This document shows, one piece after another, positions 24,314 to 36,302 of a DNA stretch of 64,000 bases. Position 1 is the first letter of the stretch; every line of letters starts with the position of its first letter. The stretch is taken from assembly GCF_025854335.1 (NCBI RefSeq), contig NZ_CP107716.1, positions 1,791,001-1,855,000 of the forward strand. Reading direction: 5' to 3'. This DNA is from Pelagibacterium flavum. GTDB lineage: Bacteria; Pseudomonadota; Alphaproteobacteria; Rhizobiales; Devosiaceae. The position numbers and the translations under genes are program-made. A model generated the notes under the pieces. The model had not been told where the DNA came from. It searched no databases and saw nothing but the letters and a program-made list of their open reading frames with translations.

Positions 24314-25732
24314 ATGATCGACGATAGCGGCAAGGGCCATCATCGGGGCGGGGCCATGCTCTCCGTGGATGGCGAGGAGGGGTTCCGGCTTATCGTAGAG
24401 AATGCGCGCGACTATGCGATATTCACAACGGACAGTGAGGGCAATATCGATAGCTGGCCGCCCGGCGCCGCCAACGTTTTCGGTTGGTCGAGCGATGAAA
24501 TTCTGGGCAAGCCCGCTTCCATGCTCTTTACGCCTGAGGATCGGGAAAGCGGCGCGCCAAGGCAGGAACTCGATACTGCGCTGTCGCGTGGGCATGCTCC
24601 CGATGTCCGCTGGCACCAGCACAGATCCGGCTCGCGAGTCTATATCGAGGGCAGCGTGTGGCCGCTGAAACGGGCCGACGGAAGCCCAAGAGGCTTTCTC
24701 AAGATCGGCCAGGACATGACGCTGCGCCGCCAGCACGAGATTGCGTTGATGGAAAGCGAGGAGCGCTTCCGGCTGCTCGCGACCACCGTGCCCCATCTTG
24801 TGTTCCGCTCCACCACCGAGGGCCGCCGGACCTGGGCCAGCCCGCAATGGACCGCCTATACCGGTATGAGCGACGAGCAGTCAGAGGGTTATGGCTGGCT
24901 CGAGGCCATTCACCCCGATGATCGCGAAGTTGCACTCGTCAAATGGGACGAGGCAGGCGAGGATGGCGAGCTCTATTACGGCGAGCATCGTATTCGCCGC
25001 AAACAGGATGGCATGTATCGCTGGCACCAGACCCGTGCCGTCCCCATCCGGTTTTCCATGGATGGTCCCGACGAGTGGGTGGGGTCGGCTTCCGACATCC
25101 ACGATATGCGCCAGCTCCAGGAGCGGCAGGGCATCCTTGTGGGCGAGTTGCAGCACCGTACGAGAAATCTGCTGGCCGTCGTTCGCTCCATAGCGTCACA
25201 AACCGCCTCCACGGTTGGCTCGCTGCAGGAATTCCAGGCCGCCTTCGACCATCGCCTCGGAGCTCTCTCACGCGTTCAGGGATTGTTGTCGCGTGTCGAG
25301 GGGGAGGCGGTCACTGTCGAATCCCTGCTGCGCATGGAACTCGACGCGGTTACCAAAGACTGGGATCGTATTGAGATCGAAGGGCCGAGGATCCTGGTGG
25401 ACGATGGAACCCTGCAGACCCTCACGCTGGTCATTCACGAACTGAGCACCAATGCCGCCCGCCATGGCGCGCTTTCGGATCCCGAGGGCCGGATTGTCAT
25501 CCGGTGGTTCCGGCCCGACGATCGCAAGGGCGATGGAGCGGGGCACCTGGTTATCGAGTGGTGCGAGAAGTTTTCCCCGCGCACACCCGATCTGAGCGGC
25601 CCGCGCGGCTTTGGCCGGCAACTGATCGAGGAAGCCATTCCCTATCAGCTTGGAGCGTCGACCCGGTTTGTCCTTGAGGAAACGGGGCTTCACTGCGTCC
25701 TCACTCTTCCACTCGACCCTCAGGAAGAATAG
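24314..25732 (+). CDS. PAS-domain HWE-type sensor histidine kinase
   Basis: A 472-residue soluble kinase with two PAS domains (about 20-135 and 145-265; the second has the HPDDREVA and RIRRKQDGMYRWHQTRAV pattern). The dimerisation helix has the phospho-acceptor His in VGELQHRTRNLLAVVRSIA near 280. The ATP domain has the HWE signatures HELSTNAARHGALS and VIEWCE, placing it in the family common in rhizobia. It has no membrane segment, so it senses a cytoplasmic signal, perhaps through a PAS cofactor. A strong ribosome site (GGAGG) precedes ATG. Its partners are likely the two receivers just upstream. Confidence 0.94.
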   Translation: MIDDSGKGHHRGGAMLSVDGEEGFRLIVENARDYAIFTTDSEGNIDSWPPGAANVFGWSSDEILGKPASMLFTPEDRESGAPRQELDTALSRGHAPDVRWHQHRSGSRVYIEGSVWPLKRADGSPRGFLKIGQDMTLRRQHEIALMESEERFRLLATTVPHLVFRSTTEGRRTWASPQWTAYTGMSDEQSEGYGWLEAIHPDDREVALVKWDEAGEDGELYYGEHRIRRKQDGMYRWHQTRAVPIRFSMDGPDEWVGSASDIHDMRQLQERQGILVGELQHRTRNLLAVVRSIASQTASTVGSLQEFQAAFDHRLGALSRVQGLLSRVEGEAVTVESLLRMELDAVTKDWDRIEIEGPRILVDDGTLQTLTLVIHELSTNAARHGALSDPEGRIVIRWFRPDDRKGDGAGHLVIEWCEKFSPRTPDLSGPRGFGRQLIEEAIPYQLGASTRFVLEETGLHCVLTLPLDPQEE

Positions 25733-25733
25733 C

Positions 25734-25759
25734 GGAACCGCCTTGCCAGGGACCGCATT
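25734..25759 (+). promoter_or_regulatory. Candidate sigma-EcfG-type promoter for the DUF2231 gene
   Basis: GGAAC (25734-25738), a 17-base spacer and CATT (25756-25759), 30 bases before the start codon. It begins one base after the HWE kinase stop codon. Match to CGTT is 3 of 4. Confidence 0.42.
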
Positions 25760-25789
25760 GTCCTCGTGGAACGGCCGTCAGGGGCGCGC

Positions 25790-26296
25790 ATGAGCGAAGA
25801 CAGGACAGCAGCAGCGGACAACCCCGTCATCGCCGATGTCATGGAGCATGACGTCAAGTCCGCCGTGGCTGTCGCGGGCCATCCCATTCACGCCATGATG
25901 GTTCATTTCCCCATTGCCCTGGTGTTTGCAACGCTGGGGGCCGATCTGTTCTATTGGTGGACCGGTGATCCCTTCTGGGTCCGCGCCGGCCTGTGGTCAG
26001 CCGGGTTTGCCTTCTGGTTCGGGATAGCCGCAGGCATCGCGGGAACCGCAGAGCTCATTCTGGTAAAGGGCATTCGAGGCCGCGTCGGCAGTTGGACGCA
26101 CGCGATCGCGGCCATGACACTGCTCGCTGTTACAGGCACCAATTGGGGTGTCAGACTTGCTGATACGGACGCTGTTCTGCCGCTGGGCCTGGGCCTTTCG
26201 GTATTGGCCGGCATTTTCACCGGATTGGCCGGCTGGCACGGCGGCAAGCTGGTCTTTGACCATGGCGTCGGGATGATCGTAGGTCCGGACGAATAG
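25790..26296 (+). CDS. DUF2231-type membrane protein
   Basis: A 168-residue protein with four predicted membrane helices. HPIHAMMVHFPIALVFATLGADLFYW (residues 35-60, in parts) is the DUF2231 hallmark, with conserved His residues that may bind metal or haem. The N-terminal 30 residues are polar. Function of the family is not established. ATG at 25790 is preferred to an in-frame start at 25766, which overlaps the promoter region. Its stop directly abuts the stop of the converging membrane-protein gene. Confidence 0.84.
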   Translation: MSEDRTAAADNPVIADVMEHDVKSAVAVAGHPIHAMMVHFPIALVFATLGADLFYWWTGDPFWVRAGLWSAGFAFWFGIAAGIAGTAELILVKGIRGRVGSWTHAIAAMTLLAVTGTNWGVRLADTDAVLPLGLGLSVLAGIFTGLAGWHGGKLVFDHGVGMIVGPDE

Positions 26297-26638
26297 TCAC
26301 AAGCACATCGAAACGAAAAGGCTTGGCGCAAATACGAAGATCGTGGCGGCAAGCGCGGCCACGCTTGCTATTGCGCCGATCCGGGCGAGGCTGGGGGCCG
26401 GGCGCGCAGCCTTTACGGCGCGGCGCCAATGGCCAATGCTCCACCAGGCCACGACAACCATCGAACCTGAAGCGATCAGCGTCAGCCCGATCATCACCCA
26501 ACGCTGGAGCGCCGCGGGCCAAGCGAAAGCACATCCGATTGCGTTGATCGCATAAAGGCCCACAAACGCGGCGCTCCAGGACACAAAGCCCATGACGATC
26601 ACCAGCATGGATCGGGGCGGAACAGGCGTCGGTTCCAT
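26297..26638 (-). CDS. Small membrane protein at the end of the oxidase operon
   Basis: A 113-residue protein with three predicted membrane helices (about 10-36, 45-68 and 85-110). Its start overlaps the stop of the fused oxidase subunit gene (ATGA), so it belongs to the oxidase operon. I do not recognise a family. It could be an oxidase accessory subunit (subunit IV-like) or an assembly helper. Confidence 0.65.
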   Translation of the reverse strand: MEPTPVPPRSMLVIVMGFVSWSAAFVGLYAINAIGCAFAWPAALQRWVMIGLTLIASGSMVVVAWWSIGHWRRAVKAARPAPSLARIGAIASVAALAATIFVFAPSLFVSMCL

Positions 26639-29160
26639 CAGCGCACCCCTTCGAGCATTCCGATAAGCGCGGGCATGAGCAGGACCAGCGCTCCGCCGAC
26701 GACGCCGGTTACGGCCGTGTAGTCGTGCCAGAGCCCGGCGAGCCGCGGGCTCAGGCTACGGCGCGCAGAAACGTAGCCATTGCGCGCTTTAAGCACTGCA
26801 TGGAGCCCGAGAGCAAAGCCGCCAAAGGCGTGGAGCCAACTATACCCTATCAGTGCAGCAACCGTGGCTATATGCGCGTGTGTTGTCGGATCAGGCAGCA
26901 TCAACAGCGTGGCCGAAAACATCCCAAGTGCAGCGAGATCGATGGCCAGTGTCGCCATCAGCACCGGCATGAAAGCCTTGCCCGAACGGTTCAAGCCGTT
27001 CACCCACCGCATGAGACCGGCAGCAACCACAAGCAACAGTGTCGCGCCCACAAGCCAGATATCGCCCGAAGCGATCTCCGCCGGCGGCCAGCCGGGTGCA
27101 ATGAGCCACAGATACAGCGCGCCGAAGACCAGCGAGGCGAACAGCGTGCCGTTGGCTGCGAGCGTGAAGACCATGGCCCACCACGGCGTCGGGCCATCCA
27201 CCTCGGTGTCGGGCAGGGCCTGCTCGCCGCGTCCGACATCGATCGGACCCTCGTCGGCCGTCGAGCCCGTGCGGGCCGCCCAGAAGAAAAAGCTTGCCAG
27301 CGTTGCCAGAGCGAACAGAAGCGCCAGAGGGTAGAGCTTGAACAGCAGACACAGCACCATCGCGCCCGTCAGTGCCGCCGATACAAGAGGCAGATAGGTC
27401 GGACGGGGTAGGATGACGACATGTTCGAGCCGTCCTGTCGTCATATCCACGCCAAGCGTTTCCATTCGGCCCTTGCGCGCGAAACCCAGATAGCCATGCC
27501 CCGCCGCCAGTTGCGCGCCCAGACTGTCGGGATCGATGGCGTCCGCCCTTTTGTCGATGCGGGGCAGGGAAGCAAAGGCATAGGATGGCGGACGCGTCGG
27601 CATCGCCCAGTCGAGCGTTGCAGCCTTCCAAATGTTGCGTCGGAACCGCCGGCCAAACCGGAATTGCAGAATCATATCAACGGCAAACAGCGCAAACCCC
27701 ATGGTCAGGATGAAGCCGCCGACGCTCGAGAGCAGGTTCAGCCAGTCCCAGCCAAAATTGGACGGGTAGGTATAAATCCGCCGCGGCATGCCCATCAGCC
27801 CGGTCAGGTGCATCATGAAAAATGTCAGGTTGAACCCCACAAAGATCAACCAGAAGGCCGGCACCGAAATGCGGTGCATGGTTTCGCGCCCGGTGATGTG
27901 GGGCAGCCAGAAATAGATGGCGGCCAGCATGGGAAATACGAACCCGCCGACCAGTACGTAATGGAGGTGGGCAACGACGAAATAGCTGTCATGGGCCTGC
28001 TGGTCGAAGGGCACCATTGCAAGCATCACCCCGGTCAGCCCGCCGATCACGAACACGAGGAAAAACCCCGTCACATAGAGCATGGGAATGTCGAAGCGCG
28101 GCTTGCCATGGGCCAATGTCGCCAGCCAGGCAAAGATCTGCACAGCCGTTGGTATGGCCACCAATGCGCTCGCTGCCGAAAAGAATGCCAGCGCCAGGTG
28201 CGGTATGCCCACTGTGAACATGTGATGCACCCACAGGCCGAACGACAGGAAGGCCAGCGCGACGATAGCAGCGATTATCGCGTGATAGCCCACGATCTGG
28301 CGCTGGGCGAAAACCGGAATGATCGTCGAGAGGACGCCCGCCGCCGGCAGAAAGATGATGTAGACTTCCGGGTGCCCGAACAGCCAGAACAGATGCTGCC
28401 AGAGCAGGGGGTCACCGCCGCGCGTCGGGTCAAAAAACGGCAGGTCGAAAGCGCGTTCGAGTTCGAGCAGGGTCGAGCCGAGGATAAGCGGGGGAAAGCC
28501 GAACACCATCATTAAGGCCGTGACCAGCATGTACCAGGCAAACAGCGGCATGCGGTCGAGTGACATGCCGGGGGCGCGCAGCTTGAGGACCGACACGGTG
28601 ATTTCCACCGCTGCCGAGACCGCCGATATTTCAACGAACGTTACGCCGAGCAGCCAGATGTCGGCATTGATGCCGGGCGTATAGGGCTGCGAGGAAAGCG
28701 GGGTGTACATGAACCATCCGCTGTTGGGTGCCACGCCAAACAGCATCGAGGCCACGATGATGGTTCCCCCGAAAAGGTAGCACCAGTAGCCATAGGCCGT
28801 CAGGCGCGGGAACGCGAGGTCGCGCGCGCCGAGCATTTTGGGCAGCAGATAGATGGCCAGCCCTTCCAGCATCGGGATGGCAAAGAGGAACATCATCACC
28901 GTGCCGTGCATGGAAAAGAGCTGGTTGTAGATTTCAGGCCCGACAAATGCTGAATCGGGCGTTGCCAGTTGGGCCCGGATCAGCATGGCCAGCAGGCCGC
29001 CGATGGCGAAGAACACGAAGGCGGTCAGCATGAACCGCTTGCCCAGCACGGTATGGTTGACCGCCGAAAGCCGCTGCCAGCCCGGCCCGGTTCGCCATAT
29101 GCGGTCGAGCGCCTTGTGCAGTGCAATGGGCGAAAGCTTTTCGGGAGTGGGGTCAGCCAT
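26638..29160 (-). CDS. Cytochrome c oxidase fused subunits I and III (caa3 type)
   Basis: An 840-residue protein. The first two-thirds is subunit I of the haem-copper oxidase: LFGHPEVYIIFLPAAGVLS holds the Cu-binding His and the D-channel Glu of type A oxidases, followed by the HHMFTVG motif and SYFVVAHLHYVLVGG for the haem ligands. The C-terminal third (from about residue 655) resembles subunit III (WWAMVFTLAANGTLFASLVFGALYL, in parts, then HAHIATVAALIGYSWLHAFGG). Such I-III fusions are known. MADPTPEKLS at 29160 is chosen over a longer reading because it overlaps subunit II by only 8 bases. It reduces oxygen and pumps protons in the inner membrane. Confidence 0.92.
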   Translation of the reverse strand: MADPTPEKLSPIALHKALDRIWRTGPGWQRLSAVNHTVLGKRFMLTAFVFFAIGGLLAMLIRAQLATPDSAFVGPEIYNQLFSMHGTVMMFLFAIPMLEGLAIYLLPKMLGARDLAFPRLTAYGYWCYLFGGTIIVASMLFGVAPNSGWFMYTPLSSQPYTPGINADIWLLGVTFVEISAVSAAVEITVSVLKLRAPGMSLDRMPLFAWYMLVTALMMVFGFPPLILGSTLLELERAFDLPFFDPTRGGDPLLWQHLFWLFGHPEVYIIFLPAAGVLSTIIPVFAQRQIVGYHAIIAAIVALAFLSFGLWVHHMFTVGIPHLALAFFSAASALVAIPTAVQIFAWLATLAHGKPRFDIPMLYVTGFFLVFVIGGLTGVMLAMVPFDQQAHDSYFVVAHLHYVLVGGFVFPMLAAIYFWLPHITGRETMHRISVPAFWLIFVGFNLTFFMMHLTGLMGMPRRIYTYPSNFGWDWLNLLSSVGGFILTMGFALFAVDMILQFRFGRRFRRNIWKAATLDWAMPTRPPSYAFASLPRIDKRADAIDPDSLGAQLAAGHGYLGFARKGRMETLGVDMTTGRLEHVVILPRPTYLPLVSAALTGAMVLCLLFKLYPLALLFALATLASFFFWAARTGSTADEGPIDVGRGEQALPDTEVDGPTPWWAMVFTLAANGTLFASLVFGALYLWLIAPGWPPAEIASGDIWLVGATLLLVVAAGLMRWVNGLNRSGKAFMPVLMATLAIDLAALGMFSATLLMLPDPTTHAHIATVAALIGYSWLHAFGGFALGLHAVLKARNGYVSARRSLSPRLAGLWHDYTAVTGVVGGALVLLMPALIGMLEGVR

Positions 29161-29836
29161 CGGCCAGCTCCGCCATGAGGGTATCGAACGCTTCGCCGTC
29201 ATGGGCTTCGATCGTAAAGCGCATGCCGGTATGGCCCGCGCCGCAGAACTCGGCGCAAACCCCACGGTAGGTGCCGGCGCGGTCTGCCTGGATGCGGATG
29301 GTGTTTTCGTGGCCGGGTATCGCGTCGATCTTGCCGGCCAGCCGGGGCACCCAGAACGAATGAATCACGTCGCCACTCGTGACGATCACATCAACCGGTT
29401 CACCGGCCGGAATATGAAGGATGGGCGTGGGCGGGGCGCCCGGCGCGTCAGCATAGGAAAACTGCCATTGCCACATGACACCGTGCGCCGCGACGCGCGT
29501 CGGCGTTTCGGCAAGGGCATGCGGCAACAGCCTTTCGCCGGTGAAAAGGGCGTAGCCAAGCAGCACAGTCAGCAAGACGCCCGGCATTGCAAGGCCACCC
29601 CATACGATCCAGCGCGTCGGCGCAACCGATCCACCGAAACCGGGACGTTTCCAGACGGCCCACAGCAAGCCGGCAACGAGCAGCAACAGCGCCGCTGCCG
29701 CCCAGAACATGACCCACCAAAGCGCGGAAATGGCTGCTGCGGCAGGGCCGGCGGGATCGAGTACCGACAGCGATCCCGCACAGCCACCCAATAGCGGGAC
29801 CAAGACCAGCATCGGCAAGATCGACCGCCCCCTCAC
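29153..29836 (-). CDS. Cytochrome c oxidase subunit II (lipoprotein-type)
   Basis: A 227-residue subunit II. The N-terminus MRGRSILPMLVLVPLLGGC is a lipoprotein signal with Cys19. Two membrane helices (about 38-58 and 78-100) precede the CuA domain, with VHS-like VIHSFWVPRL near 155 and the CuA motif CAEFCGAGHTGM near 200. I see no C-terminal haem c site (CxxCH), so it is aa3-like at its C-terminus. It overlaps both neighbours by 4-8 bases in a tightly packed oxidase operon. Confidence 0.92.
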   Translation of the reverse strand: MRGRSILPMLVLVPLLGGCAGSLSVLDPAGPAAAAISALWWVMFWAAAALLLLVAGLLWAVWKRPGFGGSVAPTRWIVWGGLAMPGVLLTVLLGYALFTGERLLPHALAETPTRVAAHGVMWQWQFSYADAPGAPPTPILHIPAGEPVDVIVTSGDVIHSFWVPRLAGKIDAIPGHENTIRIQADRAGTYRGVCAEFCGAGHTGMRFTIEAHDGEAFDTLMAELADG

Positions 29837-30336
29837 TGGAAGTCCCAGCCCATCATATTGCCCACAACCTCGGAGAGCTGGCCGGGCGCCAGCCAGTCCG
29901 GGGTCAGGCGCGACACGTCGATGATTGGCTTGGCGGAAACCACACCAAGGATTGCCGACACAACCGTGAGCGTCCCGCCCGTCACAATCACGAAGCGCAG
30001 CGTCGAATAGCGGGCGCTTTCGTCAAAGAGCTTGAGTATCAACAGGCCCGACAGGATGTGGATCATCACCATCATTCCCACGAGCGCAAGCTTGAGCGCG
30101 AACCAGGGCTCGAACGTCGAGCGCAGGAAGATCAGGCCCGTCCCGCTGCCCACGGCGACGAATGCCGCTGGCGAGAGGATGACAACGTAAAAAAAACGCA
30201 CCATGGCGTGCAGCCGGTTCAGGGCATCGGGATGTGCCACGTCCTTGCGCTGCGCAAACAGAAACGGCAGGCACACCAGACCCGCCGCCCAGACCGAAAT
30301 CGTTGCGATGTGGACGAACTTTAGAAATGTCGTCAT
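29833..30336 (-). CDS. CopD-like/DUF2269-like membrane protein in the oxidase operon
   Basis: A 167-residue protein with four predicted membrane helices: FLKFVHIATISVWAAGLVCLPFLFA near residues 4-28 includes a conserved His for haem or copper. HAMVRFFYVVILSPAAFVAVGSGTG and the final GVVSAKPIID fit CopD-like integral membrane proteins seen beside oxidase genes. It overlaps both ctaG and subunit II genes by four bases. Role probably copper or haem handling for oxidase assembly; the family assignment is tentative. Confidence 0.7.
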   Translation of the reverse strand: MTTFLKFVHIATISVWAAGLVCLPFLFAQRKDVAHPDALNRLHAMVRFFYVVILSPAAFVAVGSGTGLIFLRSTFEPWFALKLALVGMMVMIHILSGLLILKLFDESARYSTLRFVIVTGGTLTVVSAILGVVSAKPIIDVSRLTPDWLAPGQLSEVVGNMMGWDFQ

Positions 30337-31082
30337 CGGGACAGGCCTTGCCGCCGGTGCGAGGGCACGGCATTCGTCAGACGCAGTACCAACCATAGGC
30401 CCGCCAGGAGATAGGGTGCCATCGCCGGTACCCACATCAGCAGGCCGGCCAGTTGCTGATCTGCCAACGCCGACAGCCCAAACGGCGCCGTAGTCGCTAG
30501 GTGGGGGGCGTAAACCGGGTAGGGGGCGAACACGAGGAGCCCACCCAGCAACCCCATCTGGGCGATGAATGCGACGAGGGCGATCAGTGCTGCACCCGTC
30601 CGGGCCAGCGGCGAAAGCACTTCGCGCCACAAGAGCCAGGATGTTGTCAGGAGAGAAAGCTGCATCAGCCAGTACGGCCCGGCGCGCACGGTCGCCCATT
30701 CATAGGCGCTGGGGGCGTGCCATAACCAAACGGTCAGTGCATTGAGCAGTGTGAGTGCCGACAGCGGCAGCAGCGGACCACTGCGCCAGGGCAGGGCAAT
30801 TGCAGCAAGCGGCGCGATGATGCCGATCAGAATGACATGGTGAGCGACGCGGGCTGAAAACAGTGCCGTCGTCAAGCCGCAAAGAGGGGAGAAGAATGCT
30901 ACGAAAATCAGAGCCAGAGCGGCGCCTAGTGCGCTGCGCCCAAAAGAATCCCGGCGGCCCGACACAAGCCATACGCCAAGCACTGCGACCATCAAGATCG
31001 CTGCGAATGGGTCAAACGCCCACCGCAACCAAAGGTCGTGAGGCATGGGCGGCGGCCCACAATAGGGAGTTGAAAAATCCAT
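30333..31082 (-). CDS. CtaG-type cytochrome c oxidase assembly protein (caa3_CtaG)
   Basis: A 249-residue protein with about seven membrane helices, of the caa3-type CtaG family. HDLWLRWAFDPFAAILMVAVLG at the start, ARVAHHVILIGIIAPLAAIALP near residue 78 and a final LADQQLAGLLMWVPAM near 205 are family features. It is thought to help copper insertion. The ATG at 31082 has a GGGGGA ribosome site. It is the first gene of the oxidase operon and a GGAAC-type promoter lies 53 bases upstream. Confidence 0.88.
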   Translation of the reverse strand: MDFSTPYCGPPPMPHDLWLRWAFDPFAAILMVAVLGVWLVSGRRDSFGRSALGAALALIFVAFFSPLCGLTTALFSARVAHHVILIGIIAPLAAIALPWRSGPLLPLSALTLLNALTVWLWHAPSAYEWATVRAGPYWLMQLSLLTTSWLLWREVLSPLARTGAALIALVAFIAQMGLLGGLLVFAPYPVYAPHLATTAPFGLSALADQQLAGLLMWVPAMAPYLLAGLWLVLRLTNAVPSHRRQGLSR

Positions 31083-31134
31083 ACAATCGGTCCCCCGTAA
31101 CCGAGGCGCGCAATATGCGCCGCATGGATTTTCC

Positions 31135-31159
31135 AATGCCGGGGGCGAAAATTTGTTCC
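31135..31159 (-). promoter_or_regulatory. Candidate sigma-EcfG-type promoter for the oxidase operon
   Basis: Reverse strand GGAAC (31159-31155), a 16-base spacer, then CATT (31138-31135), 52 bases before the ctaG ATG. It lies in the 114-base gap between ctaG and pobA. Confidence 0.4.
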
Positions 31160-31196
31160 CGTGAATGATCCGGCCAACGGGAAGTTCGGAGCGTCC

Positions 31197-33336
<2,140 letters not shown>

Positions 33337-33359
<23 letters not shown>

Positions 33360-34251
33360 CGGCGCGGATCGTGTGCTCCAGAATTTCGAGCGAGGCGTTC
33401 GAGGGTGAACCCTCCCGGGTCGTCAGGCCCACGGCGCCCTGGGTTTCGGCCGTGTCGACGGGCAGAGCCGCAAGGCGTCCCGCCGCGATCTCGCGGATCA
33501 CCACACCTTCGGAAATCACCCACACGGCGTCCGTCTCGGCCACAAAGACGTGCCCGAAGGAATCCGAGACCGTTTCGATCGCGTGGGGCAGTTCGGCCAT
33601 GCCGTGGGCAAGAAGATATCGGTCGACATAGGGGCGGATGACCGACCCCGCAGGCGGCATCAGGATGGTATAATCGCGGATCCGCTCGAAATCGAACTGA
33701 TCGCGCGCAAGAAGCGGGTGCCCGGAGCGGACCACAAACCGCACCTGCTCGGAATAAAGGTACTCGAACGTCAGGCCGGCCATCTGCTCGGGCGCCGCGA
33801 GCCGCCCCACGACCAGATCGAGCGTTCCGGTGCGCAACTGGCCGAGCAGGACATGGTTTTCCCCGGTCACGATCTTGACCGGGCTGTCTGTGCCCTCTGC
33901 CAGAAAGCGCTCCATCACCTTGGGCATTATGCGCGCCGAAACCGTAGGCAGCGCCCCGATGCGGACCGGCGGCCCGGCATCGACCCGGCTCAGGCTGTCA
34001 ATTCCGGTCTGCAGAGCGGCCACGGATGCCCCCGCATGGCGCAAGAACACCTCGCCATAGCGCGTGACCCTGAGCCCGCGCCCGTCCTTTTCAAACAGCT
34101 TCTTGTCGAGAATCTCCTCGAGTTCGCGGATGGTTTTGGTCACCGCCGGCTGGCTGACGGCGAGCACCTGTGCCGCGCGCCCAACGGAATTCTGGCGCAC
34201 CACTTCAATGAAGGTGCGCAAATGGCGGAAGCGGACACGACTGTCGATCAT
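33337..34251 (-). CDS. pcaQ: LysR-family regulator PcaQ
   Basis: A 304-residue LysR protein. The helix-turn-helix is at residues 8-65 (FRHLRTFIEVVRQNSVGRAA, VSQPAVTKTIRELEEILDKK) and the effector domain follows. MIDSRVRFRHL is the usual PcaQ start, so the ATG at 34251 is used rather than 34263, which would overlap the operator. It is divergent from pcaDCHGB with a dyad between them. Known role in rhizobia: activation of protocatechuate genes in response to beta-carboxymuconate-type intermediates. Confidence 0.92.
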
Positions 34252-34253
34252 CT

Positions 34254-34278
34254 GATAACCCATAAACTGCAGGTTATC
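34254..34278. promoter_or_regulatory. Candidate PcaQ operator (dyad GATAACC-N11-GGTTATC)
   Basis: Perfect 7-base arms GATAACC and GGTTATC are separated by 11 bases, immediately upstream of the pcaQ start and 69 bases before pcaD. The ATAACC and GGTT halves match the reported PcaQ site of Sinorhizobium, though I recall a 4-base spacer there. Confidence 0.6.
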
Positions 34279-34346
34279 TGTATCGCCGATAGTTTCATTT
34301 TACAAAACCAATTACGCGCTCCAATCTGACTTGTCGGAGGAACCTC

Positions 34347-35152
34347 ATGGACTGCATCAAAGTCGGCGACATTGTCCTGCACTATCGCGCGCGCGCCGCC
34401 GCAAATGGCGCCGCCACGATCGTGTTCATAAATTCCCTTGGCACCGACTTCCGCATCTGGGACGCCGTGATTGCCGCGCTGGATGCCGATCTGGGCGTTG
34501 TCGTTTACGACAAGCGCGGCCACGGGCTCTCGTCATTGGGTCAAACCCCCTATTCGGTCGCCGATCACTCGGGCGATCTTGCGGGCCTTCTCGACGCTCT
34601 GGCGATATCGAAAGCCGTTATCTGCGGGCTTTCGGTCGGTGGTCAGGTCGCCCAGCAGCTCTATTTCGAGCGGCCCGACCTGGTTTCCAGGCTCGTCCTT
34701 TGCGACACAGCCGCGAAAATCGGCGAGCCCGATTTCTGGAACCAGCGCATCGAGACCATCGCCCGCGACGGGCTGGCGTCGGTCACCGATGGCATCATGG
34801 AGCGCTGGTTCAGCAAGCGCTTCCGAACCTCGGGCGATCCGCTTTTTTCCGTCTCCCGCTCCATGTTCGAGCGGCAGCCTGTCGAGGGGTATCTGGCAAC
34901 CTGCGCCGCCATTGCCGGTTTCGACAGGCGCGCGGACACGGCCGCCATTTCGGTCCCGACCACAGTCCTTGTGGGCTCGGAGGACGGCGCGACGCCGCCC
35001 GATCTCGTGCGCGGCTTTGCCGATGCCATTCCCGACAGCGATTTTCAGATCATGGACGGGGCAGGACATCTGCCCTGCATCGAAACACCCCAACCGGTGG
35101 CGGCAGCCATTGGCGCGCTGGTTGCACGGATTGCACAAAAGGAGCATGCGCA

Positions 35153-35156
<4 letters not shown>
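34347..35156 (+). CDS. pcaD: 3-oxoadipate enol-lactonase
   Basis: A 269-residue alpha/beta-hydrolase. The nucleophile elbow is VICGLSVGGQVAQQLY with Ser near residue 95; Asp is in the EDGATPPD region near 212 and His in GAGHLPCIE near 240. It hydrolyses 3-oxoadipate enol-lactone to 3-oxoadipate. Strong ribosome site (GGAGGAA). First gene of a five-gene operon in rhizobial order; the stop shares ATGA with pcaC. Confidence 0.94.

Positions 35157-36301
<1,145 letters not shown>

Positions 36302-36302
<1 letters not shown>

Noticed and set aside
27421..28515. 364-codon forward frame opposite oxidase subunit I
   Set aside because: Antisense to conserved haem-copper oxidase motifs.
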